Origin: Paramyrothecium sp. XJ0827
Taxonomy: Eukaryota; Ascomycota; Sordariomycetes; Hypocreales; Stachybotryaceae
Reading direction: 5' to 3'
Assembly (NCBI GenBank): GCA_020881915.1
Contig: JAJFPB010000006.1
Span: 620,001 to 684,000 of the forward strand
DNA: 64,000 nt
Both the position numbers and the translations under genes were made by a program. Under the pieces are notes generated by a model, which saw only the letters and a list, made by a program, of their open reading frames with translations, was not told the origin of the DNA and did no database searches. Every line of letters begins with the position of its first letter. The first letter of the stretch is position 1. This document shows positions 24,924 through 35,626 of the stretch, piece after piece.

Positions 24924-26366
24924 ATGAACTTGAAAATTGCTATTGGTTGCCTTGTGGTGTGCAACGTGGCTTTCGTAGTCGCAGAGACTGCTCAGGAGCT
25001 CATCGATTCGGTCTTGAATCCTGACCCTCACTTGTCATCATACGCATCCTACGGATCGGAGATCTATTATAATGCCACGCTTTATAATCAAACAATCCAG
25101 ATACCATTTCAATACGATAAGCTAGAAGCCTCTGCAAAGTCACGTCTGCCACCGGCTGCTTTCCACTATGTGGCAGGGGGTGCGGGCTTAGAATCAACCC
25201 TATCAGCGAATCGAGCTGCCTTCGAAAAGGTAACGATATTTCCAGTACTGAGCCTGCACTTCTAACTTCTCTTAGTGGCGTATTGTTCCTAGAATGATGC
25301 GCAAGGTTTTTCCTAAGCGGAATCTTACAACCACCTTATTCGGCCGAACCATGCCAGCACCAATCGTGATGGCTCCAGTAGGAGTGCAGACAATGTTCCA
25401 CCCCAACGGAGAGCGGGCAACGGCGGGTGTTTTTGGCAAATTTGGTCTGCCGTACACTATGAGCACGGCGTCCAGTACTGGATTTGCTGACGTTGCGAAA
25501 GCCAATGGTGACAATCCGCGATGGTATCAGCTCTACTGGCCTAGCGATGATGGACTGACTCGATCATATCTTAAATCCGCGAAAGAGAATGGGTATGATG
25601 TCTTGGTTCTCACAGTGGATACCTGGGACCTAGGGTGGCGGACACGCGACTTAGAAACGGGTTTCTTCCCTTTTATCCGTGGCATTGGAGTGCAGATTGG
25701 GCTTGAAGATGCTTGTGCGCACGAAAAGCTTGGATTTAACCCCTCAGCGCCGAACTCCACAACGGAGCAGAAGCAAATGGCTGCGCTCTATCACGTCATA
25801 ACAACGTCGCGGGGAGTCTCTCCGACTTGGGAGGACCTACCTAAGCTGAGAGCGATGTGGGGCGAGAGACCCATCGTAATCAAGGGAATACAGTCCGTGG
25901 ACGATGCATTGCGGGCAGTCGAATATGGAATCGATGGGATTATCGTGAGCAATGTAAGGAGCCCCTCTAATAGTCACTTTCAATCTCTAACAAGGCGAAG
26001 CATGGTGGACGACAAATCGACGGGGCCATCGGTTCGCTTGATGCCCTGGCCGAAATCTCGAAAGCAGTCAAAGGCAAAATCACGCTGGGTTTTGATAGTG
26101 GCATTCGATCAGGATCAGACGTGTAAGCATTGTGCTGCTTATACCAACTTTTTACAGGCCTAACTAGTGCTAGGTTTAAAGCAATTGCGCTTGGTGCAGA
26201 CTTTGTTCAGGTCGGCCGCCCCATTGTGTGGGGATTGGCCCATGACGGAGCGAAGGGTGTAGAGCATGTTCTTAAATCTCTTCTTGCTGAGTTTGAAATC
26301 ACTTTGGGGTTGTCGGGTTGCCAGCATATTCAACAACTGGACTCGTCTTTTCTTGCTAAACAATGA
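24924..26366 (+). CDS. secreted FMN-dependent alpha-hydroxyacid oxidase/dehydrogenase
   Basis: Exons 24924-25229, 25276-25953, 26001-26122 and 26174-26366 encode 432 residues. It has the FMN_dh TIM-barrel layout (glycolate oxidase, L-lactate oxidase family): YVAGGAG near the N terminus, APIVMAPVGVQ, YQLYW, LTVDTWDLGWRTRDL, the catalytic His/Arg in HGGRQ at the start of exon 3, and FDSGIRSGSDVFKAIALGADFVQVGRP for phosphate binding. Family members oxidise 2-hydroxyacids to 2-oxoacids, passing electrons to O2 (giving H2O2) or another acceptor. Residues 1-21 (MNLKIAIGCLVVCNVAFVVAET) form a signal peptide, which is unusual for this mostly cytosolic, peroxisomal or mitochondrial family but known in fungi. 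All introns are 46-51 nt with CTAAC branches. Confidence 0.92.
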
Positions 26367-27396
26367 TTTGAGAAAGTCCTAGCCTCGTCGCTAAGCGTTT
26401 CCCCTGCTAATGGGATACTGGGTTGTTGTTTGAGACTTTCCGTATACCAAGAAACAAATGTCTCCAACATTCAAGGGTTTAGACAGTAAATAGTTTTCAA
26501 TCAATCTCGCAAGCACGACGAGCATTTTCAATATCCCAATGATTAGCAACCTTAATTACACATCTCCAGAACGAACCTAGATTCTTGACTGAGGAAAATG
26601 TGCCTCCTTCAAAACACCATCCATGTGTCAGGTCAGTTATGATGCTCTGTAATTTGGTTTATTACGTTATTCCACTAAGCAGTTTGTTTGTGTAGTCGTA
26701 GGCTACGACGGCCGAGCCATCAAATTGTACACGCATTTCAGTGCTTGTTAGCTTCCCTACACTAGCTAATCTATTGTCAGTGCCTTGTTTTGGCTCGATT
26801 GTGGCACTGACAAATTTATTGACCACAAAGCCGTAGTTGCAGCGCGTATGGGGTTAAGTACTGAGGTCAAAAGTAATACAATATTATCTATTTTAACCTC
26901 GGTGATCGTGGTTGGGCTGCGCTGAACTTCTAAGCAGTTCATCGTCAGAGGGTTGGCGTTTATATGAGTGGATATGCACAGGGTAGGTGCACCGCACGGT
27001 TACCAAATGCCCCTCAAGTAAACATTTTCTTCACGGCAGGTGGCGCGTTCAGCCATCCAGCTCATCTTGCTCGTAAGTAAAGTGTCCCGAGGTCCTTTTC
27101 TCGAACCAGGTATTGTGAATCTATACAAGGTTTCTGTAATTCACCGAGAGAAATGTTCCCGTGTCCCCAAGTAATTTCGACTCATGATAGATTGCATGAT
27201 TTGTGGTGCCTACAACTCCTACAAAATCCATCACCGGAGCAAACCAGTATGAGGCACTGGATCTTTCAACTCTATCAAGGACCGGTGTAATTGTCGGTGC
27301 TGAAATATTCTCCTCTGTCTAGCACACTTACAAGTCAGAATTCCTCGCTCAAAGTTAGGTGCCTAATCCAATTTAAGCCTCTAAGCAGTGTCGAAG
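26367..27396. other. intergenic, possible coding relic on minus strand
   Basis: About 1 kb. On the minus strand two blocks (about 27300-27130 and 26845-26664) stay open for 54-60 codons each, but without ATG, domain or reliable splice sites. I annotate no gene here. Confidence 0.35.
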
Positions 27397-28605
27397 CTAT
27401 TCTTCCTTTTTGCCAAGAACCACGTCCTCGCAACACGAGAAGAAACGCCAGCGGGTCGTCTCATGCCATCCCTTAGAGAACCATTGGTTAACAGTATCGG
27501 GGAATACAGAAACCTCGTCTAAGAGCGACGCATCGTGTGCGAGAAGAATGAATACATTCCCAGACGCCTCGACCTCCTGCATCTTGCGGATCGTCACGAG
27601 CGCTGTCTCGTAATCTAAGCACATCGGGTTGTTTGCTAAATGAAACACCGGCTTATTTGGCTCCTTATGCGTGAGAAGCGCCTGTAATGCGTGACCTGGG
27701 CATGCCGTAGCTGCGGCGCGTTGCGAAGCAAAGGGTGATGGCACAATCGAGTAGGGGATCGGAAGAAACTCTGTAGGTCGCAGAAGACCTGGATGATGAC
27801 ATGCGTCGGCCCCAAGGTACACAAATGTCGACCTGCCCGAGATAGGATCGTGCGTTGTGCGCGCAAGTGCACACATATGACCTTGTGCGTGGCCAGGAGC
27901 ATCGAGAAGGTAGAAGGATCCATCACCAAAATAGTCATATGCAGGAAACCCAGCCACAGTAAGACCCGAGCCAAAGTCAACCTCCACGACTGTTCGGCCT
28001 GCCACATCGCTATCTAGTGTCATGGCGTCCTCCTTGGTTGGGTATCCAACTTCAATCGCAGCCTTTAGACCTGGGCCCACAATGAGGTTGGTGGAAGAAG
28101 GAAAGCGACTCGGATCACCAGTGTGATCAAAGTGTGTATGCGACCAGATCAGGGCCTCTATATCTGCAGAGCGGACACCGAGACGCGTATCAGAGTCAAG
28201 TATGCTTGCAACATCATCGTCAACTTCGTGGAAGCGCATGCCTCGAGATATGAATCTCACAAGGGCAGGTGCAAGGTTCTGCGGGTCTCGACGAATTCCG
28301 GCATCAAAAAGAAGATGGCGTTCGCCGTGTGAAATCAAGAATGCGTAAATAGGAATTGAAAATTCGTTAAAGCCGGGCGTATCTGGTTCATAGAATTTAA
28401 GTGGTGGACCGATAAAGTCGGCTTCGAATTTGCTGTACAGCAAAACAGTTGTTAGCTCATTCTGGTGACTCGTAGACCAACAAGAATAAGGAAAGGGTAC
28501 TGACGTATCGATCAGCCGTACGTCGACCGTGGCGCTTGAGCTTGGGAAGTCGAGTTTGGGCGGCACACAGGGTTCAGACAAGAACTGCGATGTATTCGGC
28601 GCCAT
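27397..28605 (-). CDS. metallo-beta-lactamase-fold hydrolase, lactonase-like
   Basis: Exons (minus) 28605-28505 and 28432-27397 encode 378 residues. The zinc motif HTHFDH is intact in IWSHTHFDHTGDPSRFP. A downstream His (APGHAQGH) and Asp (LGADACHHPG) complete the dinuclear site, and the layout VDVRLID...YAFLISHGERHLLFDAGIRRD is that of fungal MBL proteins grouped with N-acyl-homoserine lactonases. The frame also reads through a 72-nt intron (28504-28433: gtcagt donor, gctaac branch, ctgtacag acceptor); removing it restores the normal spacing of the family. The first ATG is 28605. Likely role: opening a lactone or ester of a small molecule in the cytosol. It is divergently paired with an MFS exporter, with a Zn2Cys6 regulator behind that. 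Confidence 0.88.
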   Translation of the reverse strand: MAPNTSQFLSEPCVPPKLDFPSSSATVDVRLIDTSVPFPYSCWSTSHQNELTTVLLYSKFEADFIGPPLKFYEPDTPGFNEFSIPIYAFLISHGERHLLFDAGIRRDPQNLAPALVRFISRGMRFHEVDDDVASILDSDTRLGVRSADIEALIWSHTHFDHTGDPSRFPSSTNLIVGPGLKAAIEVGYPTKEDAMTLDSDVAGRTVVEVDFGSGLTVAGFPAYDYFGDGSFYLLDAPGHAQGHMCALARTTHDPISGRSTFVYLGADACHHPGLLRPTEFLPIPYSIVPSPFASQRAAATACPGHALQALLTHKEPNKPVFHLANNPMCLDYETALVTIRKMQEVEASGNVFILLAHDASLLDEVSVFPDTVNQWFSKGWHETTRWRFFSCCEDVVLGKKEE

Positions 28606-28819
28606 TGCGTTCAGCACGGAAACTGGACATCTCTGAAAATGAGGTTATAATAACTCCGTTGGCTTGTGTAGATGTTATTCGAGGCTGTTCGCTTTGCGTG
28701 GAGCTGTAATACTTCGAAGAATGGAATGCTTATCAGAGCAGATGTAGAACAGAGGAGGCCGCGAGAGGTCCCTTTTATCTTCTCAGGATGGGGCTGAGAC
28801 CCCTCCGCGAGTTCGAATA

Positions 28820-28917
28820 CATTATTTCGGCGCTGTTAGGTGATTGAGTGGGTTACATTGCTTAAGCGGCGCGGGGCCAATGCATCATCTCGGCGCTGTT
28901 CGGTGATGAAGTGGGTC
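28820..28917. repeat. pair of 35-bp direct repeats in the divergent promoter (candidate operators)
   Basis: Copies at 28820-28854 and 28883-28917 match at 29 of 35 positions and share the core tcggcgctgtt followed by ggtga and agtgggt. They are 63 bp apart, start to start. They lie between the lactonase-like gene (minus) and the MFS gene (plus), 53-126 bp upstream of the MFS TATA box. Such a position suggests a binding site for a pathway regulator, plausibly the Zn2Cys6 protein encoded at 30955. Confidence 0.5.
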
Positions 28918-28978
28918 GGAATGCCCGACTGACACGGGGGCATGTGCTTTAGCGATGCTTCGCAGTCTTCTCTGTCGT

Positions 28979-28986
28979 GTATAAAG
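28979..28986 (+). promoter_or_regulatory. TATA box of MFS exporter gene
   Basis: Sequence gtataaag lies about 50 bp upstream of the ATG at 29034. Confidence 0.55.
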
Positions 28987-29033
28987 ACACAGCTGGATCC
29001 AGTTGAGAGAATTTCTATAAACGAAGCTTCGCG

Positions 29034-30736
29034 ATGCTTCACAATCCCAACTCGAATATGCACAGTGCCAGCCTTCCCCTCGAAACAGACCAGTCTGAAG
29101 AACACACAACGAATTTTGCAGCCGGGCAACCGATTAGCATGAAACCAGACGCCCCCAGCGACAACGTGGCCTCAGTCGAGTACGACAGGCACGAACCCAC
29201 GATAATCGATTGGGACGGGGACGTTGACCCAGCTAATCCTCTGAATTGGCCTACGAGGACGAAAGTTATCAATACCACTCTTATAAGCTTCATGGCCTTC
29301 CTAACTCCGCTCGCCTCCTCCATCCTTGCTCCCGGTGTACCGGCGCTTATGGAAGAATTCAAGTCTTCTAACTCGGCCCTCGCCTCGTTTGTTGTTTCTG
29401 TCTATATTTTAGGCTTTGCGGCCGGACCACTGCTTATGGCCCCTTTAAGCGAGATCTATGGTCGAAACATCGTTTATCATGCCTGTAATTTGGGATTTAT
29501 GGCATTTGCAATAGCTTGTGCTGTTGCGCCTAGCCTCGGAAGTCTTATTACCTTTCGATTTCTAGCTGGTATCTTCGGTAGTGCACCGATTACAAATGGC
29601 ACTGGGACGATCGCCGATATGGTACGGCCTGAGAATCGAGGAGCTGCCATGTCCGCCCTTGTCGTAGGTCCTTTGTTCGGACCTATCATTGGACCGATTG
29701 GCGGTAGCTTCCTTGCTGCTGCTAAAGGCTGGCGGTGGACGCTCTGGCTCGTCGCTATTATCGCCGGAAGCGTAACCATCGCCATGTTTATTTGCTTACG
29801 AGAGACGTACGCGCCAGTATTACTCAAGCGGAAAGCCCGCCGCTTTCGGGAGCAATGCCCTTTAGTTGAAAAGCACGACTGTGCTAGGTCGGCCAGAGAT
29901 CATGGCCTATCCCCAGGTGGCTATTTTTCGCGTTCTATTATCCGACCCCTACGACTACTCCTACTAAGTCCAATCTGCTCAATCTTTGCGCTATACATGG
30001 CTGTTGTCTATGGATACCTATACTTGATGTTCACGAGTATAACTACAGTATTCCAGAATGTCTATGACTTCAAGAGCGATGTTGTTGGCCTGCTATTTCT
30101 TGGCCTTGGAGTCGGTTCAACGTTGGGATTAGCAATATTCAGTACAATGAGTGATCGCTACGCAAGGAGGCGAGCCGAGCGAGATGGCACTGGCCCGAAG
30201 CCTGAGTATCGTTTATGGCTATTGCCTTATGCGGCGGTGGCTATGCCGGTGGGTCTTTTCATCTACGGCTGGACGGCTGAATATGAAATCCACTGGATTG
30301 TACCAGTGGGGGCACATGCTTTTGTGTAAGTCTCCAGATCAGCATACTATCATTAACAAGCCCTACAAGGATAAAGTAGCGTCGACTAAACCGGTGTGCG
30401 ATACTGACAAAGCACACGAGTCAAACCGCAGTCTTGGCTAACATGTTTGTTTTACACAGGGGCTTCTCGATGGTCGTTTCGATTATGTGCGTTACAATGT
30501 ACATGATTGATACATTCATGATTTATGCCGCCTCCGCCACAGCCGCCAACACGGTCATTCGGTCGATCGGAGGTGCATTACTCCCCTTGGTCGGCCTGCA
30601 GATGTATGAGGTCCTGGGAATCGGCTGGGGAAACAGCCTCCTCGGATTTGTTTCAATCGCGATGATCCCAATTCCGCTTGTTGTTATTCGTCACGGAGCG
30701 TGGTTAAGAGAGCGATTCATGCTCAAGGACCTTTAG
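29034..30736 (+). CDS. MFS drug/toxin exporter (DHA1-like, polyamine/multidrug type)
   Basis: Exons 29034-30325 and 30460-30736 encode 522 residues. After an acidic cytosolic N terminus containing WDGDVDPANPLNWP, about 12 membrane helices follow. Signatures of the fungal 12-TM drug:H+ antiporters are visible: LAPGVPALMEEF, GPLLMAPLSEIYGR, RFLAGIFGSAPITNGTGTIADM, and VGPLFGPIIGPIGGSF (motif C). The protein should export a small molecule across the plasma membrane. The 134-nt intron has gtaagt, gctaac and acacag signals. The divergent neighbour is a lactonase-like enzyme and the next gene a regulator, so export of a lactone or its product is likely. Confidence 0.92.
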
Positions 30737-30954
30737 AGGCATATTGTGGGGATTTACGTCGGAGCTGCTGGTGGAACGAGTCTAATTCGCTGTGCGTATC
30801 TGCACAGATGTGGGTATCACCAAATCGGGTAATTGTAGCGCCGAACTTCGCCGCGCTGCCAAGAGACATTGTCATGATTCAGTTTCTATTTGTCCTGGCC
30901 TCGCTGGCTTTCTCTGCTTCATATTGCTGCCCATCGCCGAGGCCCAGTGCAAGT

Positions 30955-32902
30955 ATGCAGTCTCATATGGCTTCGTGGCCTGTCGGAGGCCACCGCCCCC
31001 GCCCGCGCATCGCCTTTTCATGTCTGCCATGCCATAACCGCAAAATGAAGTGCGATCGCCAGCGGCCATGTCGACGATGTATTGCCGCTGGCCGCGCAGC
31101 CCAGTGCCAGTACCAAACAGAACAGCTTTGCCCTCTCAGTGCCGATGTATACTCTGCCAAGTTCTCCATTTTCACTGCCTTTGTTGAAGGCAAAACCCAC
31201 ATGGGTACAGCAACATCTTGGCTCAAGTTGGTGTGGGAGGTATAAACCCTTAGCCTCCCTAGTCTCGTATCTGCAAGTTAGTCTAACACCGTCCAAGTTT
31301 GAGGAGGCAAGACCGTACCTTTTCGGTCTGGACGCTGAATACAGAGAAATGTTTGAAGATATTAGGCGACTGAAGGAGATATTCCGCCCCGTAGAGGACA
31401 CTGGGTTTCCTTTTGGGGCGCCTCCTCCAACTCTACAAACACGATCCCAGCTGCACTCGCAGCTGCCAAGCCGCCAGACCGCCCAGGCCCTTCTCGATGC
31501 ATACTGGAACACATTCGAAACACTATTTCCGCTGTGGCATCTATCAAGCTATATTGATGAAATGAAGCAGTTTTGGGAAAACCCAGGTGGTGCTGATGGA
31601 ATCTTTTTCGCCCAAGTATTCATGATGATGGGTCTAGGCTGTCAGTCTATCTCCCAGGAGAAATCGAAAGAGCTGGGGATAGATGTCCATACTCTGTCTA
31701 AATCTTGCTTCGACTCCGCCAGAATTGCCTTCGGAGGCTCTCAATCCACGATGAGGCATGGTCTCGACGGATTAAGAACTCTATGCATGTCTATTTTGGC
31801 CCGCATGATGGACCTAATCACATTTGACGATGAGAAAGACTGCGCCATCCATATAGGGCTAGCTGTCCGTATTGCGCAAACCATGAATATGCACCGCCAT
31901 CCCAGCCTTTTTGCTGGAATGAGTGAGGCTGAGATGGCTACTCGTATCCAGATTTGGTCTACACTTATCTCACTAGATTTATTATCTTCAATCCGCTCCA
32001 GTTTGCCGCCAGTTATTTACTCTGCTGGTCACGACGCATGCACGACGCTGGAAAGAAAACAGAATAACGATTCCCAATGTATGGAGGACAGCGAAGAGGA
32101 TAGCGCCATCGCCGCCGACAAACTTTCCTTGCAGTCCATTCTGGTCACACTCCTACCTATAGCTTCACACATCGTCACTATGGCCAACTCAACCAATCGA
32201 GAACTAGATTACACTACTGTTAGAAAACTAGACCAGGAGCTACGGAATGTTCTCACAGAAGCTACCAAGCTACAGATGGAAGGAAATACCGAGCTACACA
32301 TTCAACAAAACCGCTTACGATCAGAAATGCTGCAAATAATTATTCGCAGGATGATGCTAATCCTGCATGAGCCATTCGGTAGAAACCCCGATGCTGCAGC
32401 CAATTTTAAACCGTCTTTCATCGGTATTCTGGAATGCTCTCTGGCCCTAGCTGTCAGCCAGGGAGGGTTCTATAAAGGGTACCACAGCAGTGATATGAGA
32501 TGGGTTTTGAATCTTTTCAAAGAGGACTTCCAGATAGGCCTAGTCTACATTGCTCTAGGCCTCCGTCAACAGAGTTTTGAAGCTTCAGAATCGGAAATTT
32601 TTCATTCAACCCCAAGAAGTATCGCATATGCAACACTACGTCGCGCTGTGGAGATTACAGAAAGTCAAGCTGGAGACTCAGCGAAACACCTATTCATATA
32701 CGTGGGCGTCGCTTATCTCGTCGCGACCCTGGATTGTTTGGAATCAAAAGGCTCCATGAGAGATAAGATGTTTGAAACTGGCCAAGCTGTATTTTCCGTG
32801 GTGGAGAAGATCAAAAGTCGCCAAGTGAATGACGATGCTGCAACAGCCCCAAAGTCTTCGACAGAGTCTCAAAGCATCAATGCCGGACCCCGGCATGGAT
32901 GA
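30955..32902 (+). CDS. Zn2Cys6 transcription factor of the lactonase-MFS set
   Basis: Exons 30955-31239 and 31298-32902 encode 629 residues. The cluster CLPCHNRKMKCDRQRPCRRC plus a final Cys in AAQC lies at residues 23-51. The second exon has the FEEARPYLFG segment, a fungal-specific transcription factor domain (LLDAYWNTFETLFPLWH...) and a long helical C terminus. The intron (gtataa donor, gtctaac branch, ccaag acceptor) joins two frames in phase 0. The start at 30955 is the first ATG before the cluster; a longer open frame upstream begins inside the MFS 3' end. It lies 218 bp behind the exporter on the same strand and is probably the local regulator. Confidence 0.87.
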
Positions 32903-34599
32903 AACCCGGAGGGGATAATGGCTTGTGACCAAAGAGCGAAGGATGTTTACGGTTCCGTGTTGTCATATTTTGTTTCAGTGAAATCAAATTAATTTACCTT
33001 ACGTCCTTTCTTGGTAACTCATGTTACTCTTCAGAAAGCAATGCCTCCATCTATTATTGTTGGAATCAACTAGCTTGCGTCTTAACGCCGGCCCTTAGCA
33101 CAGCTTCCGTCTGAAGCACGGTTGCTGCCTAGCAGTCTGAAGGGTACACAAGTTCGTTAAAAATGCTAGAAGTGAATCCTACAAAGGTCACATTTCGCCA
33201 TATGTCTAACGTCTGATTGGCTAGATCTGTAAGCTTTCTAAAGCTCATGTCAACCCAGGCCATCCTTTTTTTCTACTAAAATTCACATGAGTGCTGCGAA
33301 ATCTTATCACTGTTTGGCATGCCAGTACGTGCTTATGCCGCTACAGATGGTCCCTAAATCCCGACGGAGAATTGGCTTACTCACCACCCAGCGGGCGGTT
33401 TATCTACATAAAGTGAATTTGATGGTGAATCAGATGGTAAATTCGCCGGCGGTCGTGCAGCCTGGACAGAACGTGAACATGGTAAGACTCTACTTTCGTC
33501 CCCAGTCTTACGGGAATCAATAGTTTAAAAAAGGATGAGGTTCCATGATAAAAACCGTTGGCGAACGTGATAATCCCTGTCTCGGAAGGCTGACCCGAAG
33601 CCTTGGTACAGGCGTTCATGGCTACACTCGGAGGCTGTAAGTAAGCGAATCATTGCTCACCGCAACTTTCCGGCCCTCCGAAGCCAAACGTCCAAGCAGA
33701 GGACTGGTCGCATGGAACCTAGAGCAGGGCCCCTCCCACGCGATAAGACGAGGTGTTGAATCACCCGATCGGAAGTTCTTCAATACCCTAGTCATCACCA
33801 TACCTAGTTGAGATCGAACTGCATGCCTCTTGACTAGTGCCCTGCGGATGCACGATGCTGACAAGAAAACTTCCATGTAAGAACATGGGACATATCAGGG
33901 CCCCCCTGGGCAAGTTTTCGTAGCAGGCAATAACGCTTCTTTATGCGGTTACCGAACACGGCTTACACGGGATCTAGGACCGCATTGCCGCTCACTAGCT
34001 CCACGACACCAGATTCTCGGAGTAGTCGTCGCACTTAACCATGCTGTAGTAGATCCCTGAAAGTGACTGCTGACAGAAGCTACCGTTCAACTCCAAGGGA
34101 TGTTTAGTAGCATAGTTCAACAATGAAGACTGGTCAAATAATGAAATCTGGAGTTACAGTCAATCAATGTAGAGCTCCTCACATATCTTCGTTCGGAAAC
34201 CAAAGAACTCGTCTACGTCAAGAACTCATGTTATCTGTATTAACGGGTTTTGCCTATCGTGGAAAATGTTCCGGAAACAGGCCACTACATTCAAATACGC
34301 CAGAAATGTTTCCCCTACTCTGACACTTGTCAAGCCAACACCTTGCCCTGTCAGCATCAAAAGTCGGTCAAAATGTGTTCGGTCACTGTACGTTTTCCTA
34401 TTTGTCAGTCTAGCTCAAGTGGACCTCTACCTGGACTCGAAGTCAAGACTTTGCAGAAGCGAAAGGATGATGAATATTTGCTTGGCTCGGCTGGTTCGAT
34501 TATAAAAGACCATGGCCCAGATGATCTGCTATGGTCCGAACGAGAAATCAAGCTTCCTTTCTAGCAGTTTTCTTGGCTACCACAGCACATCTTGTCAAT
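32903..34599. other. intergenic and tyrosinase promoter
   Basis: About 1.7 kb with only short unsupported ORFs. A TATA box (ttataaaag, 34500-34508) lies about 95 bp before the tyrosinase ATG. Confidence 0.5.
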
Positions 34600-35626
34600 A
34601 TGAAGTTTATTTCTGCTCTTACCTGCGTTGCAGGTCTCTTCCACACTGTCAATGCTCTGCCATCCATGGCTCCTGTAGCTCGCCAGGCATCTTGCAGCAC
34701 ACCTCGCCTCCGCAAATCCTGGGACGCAGCATCTCCCGCAGAGAAGAAAGCATATCTTGATGCAGCTGTGTGTCTTACCAGGCGGCCATCACAGCTCGGT
34801 CTGGCCGGCGCTTCGAGACATGAAGACTTCACCTGGGTGCATCACAAACTCGCCAACGAGATCCACGGCGTGGCAGCTTTTCTCCCGTGGCACCGTTACT
34901 TCGTGCAACTGTACGAGGACGCATTGACGACAGAGTGCGGATATACAGGTACAGCCCTTTACTGGGATTGGGTAGCCGATGCACCAGCGCCTATGCAGGC
35001 TTCTGTCTGGGACCCGGTCACTGGCTTCGGCGGTAACGGCTCCAGCCCTGACGGTGCCCCTTTCAGTTTCTGCGTGAGGGAGGGCCCTTTCGCGGATCTT
35101 CAGCTTCAGTTTGTTGCCAATGATACGATACCCCATTGTCTCAACCGCCAGTTTATGAGGGGTGCTCCCATGGACGGTGAACAGGAGATGCTAGGATTCA
35201 ACTTCGAGAAGAGGATCATCGATCGTGTCATGGTTGAGCCAGCCTTCCTTGAATTCCATGATCGCCTCGAAGGAGGTCCTCACGGGTCTGTGCACATTGG
35301 TATTGCGAACATCTGGGGAGACATGGGTCCCACAACATCGCCCAACGGTTAGTTTCTCTTATCAAGCGTCATTTTAATCTTGCTGACATTTTCCTGCAGA
35401 TCCTATCTTCTACTTGGTACATGCGCAGGTTGACAGACTCTGGTGGATTTGGCAGCAGGAGTCTGCATCGCGACTTCTTGATTATAGTGGCAATGTATGG
35501 CCAGAGGATAGGACGGGTATGAGTGCTACTTTGGATGATTTACTTTTGATGGAAGGACTGGCACCTAACAAAAAGGTCCGGGAACTTATGAACGCTGGAA
35601 GCGCTGAGCTATGCTATAAGTACTAA
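34600..35626 (+). CDS. secreted short tyrosinase (type-3 copper enzyme)
   Basis: Exons 34600-35347 and 35400-35626 encode 324 residues. The signal peptide is MKFISALTCVAGLFHTVNA. The CuA region has an HH pair followed by HGVAAFLPWHRYFVQLYE, fitting the tyrosinase signature H-x4-F-x-x-W-H-R...E. The CuB region has HGSVHIG and DPIFYLVHAQVDRLW, matching D-P-x-F-x3-H-x3-D. The residue before the last ligand is Val, where most relatives have His-His. Such enzymes hydroxylate monophenols and oxidise diphenols; the secreted short fungal form lacks the usual C-terminal lid domain. The ATG at 34600 is chosen because the in-frame ATG at 34531 lies about 25 bp after the TATA box and would bury the signal peptide. 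The intron is 52 nt. Confidence 0.9.

Noticed and set aside
28805..28825. tRNA-like B-box (gttcgaatac) near the divergent promoter
   Set aside because: No A-box at the right distance and no acceptor stem.
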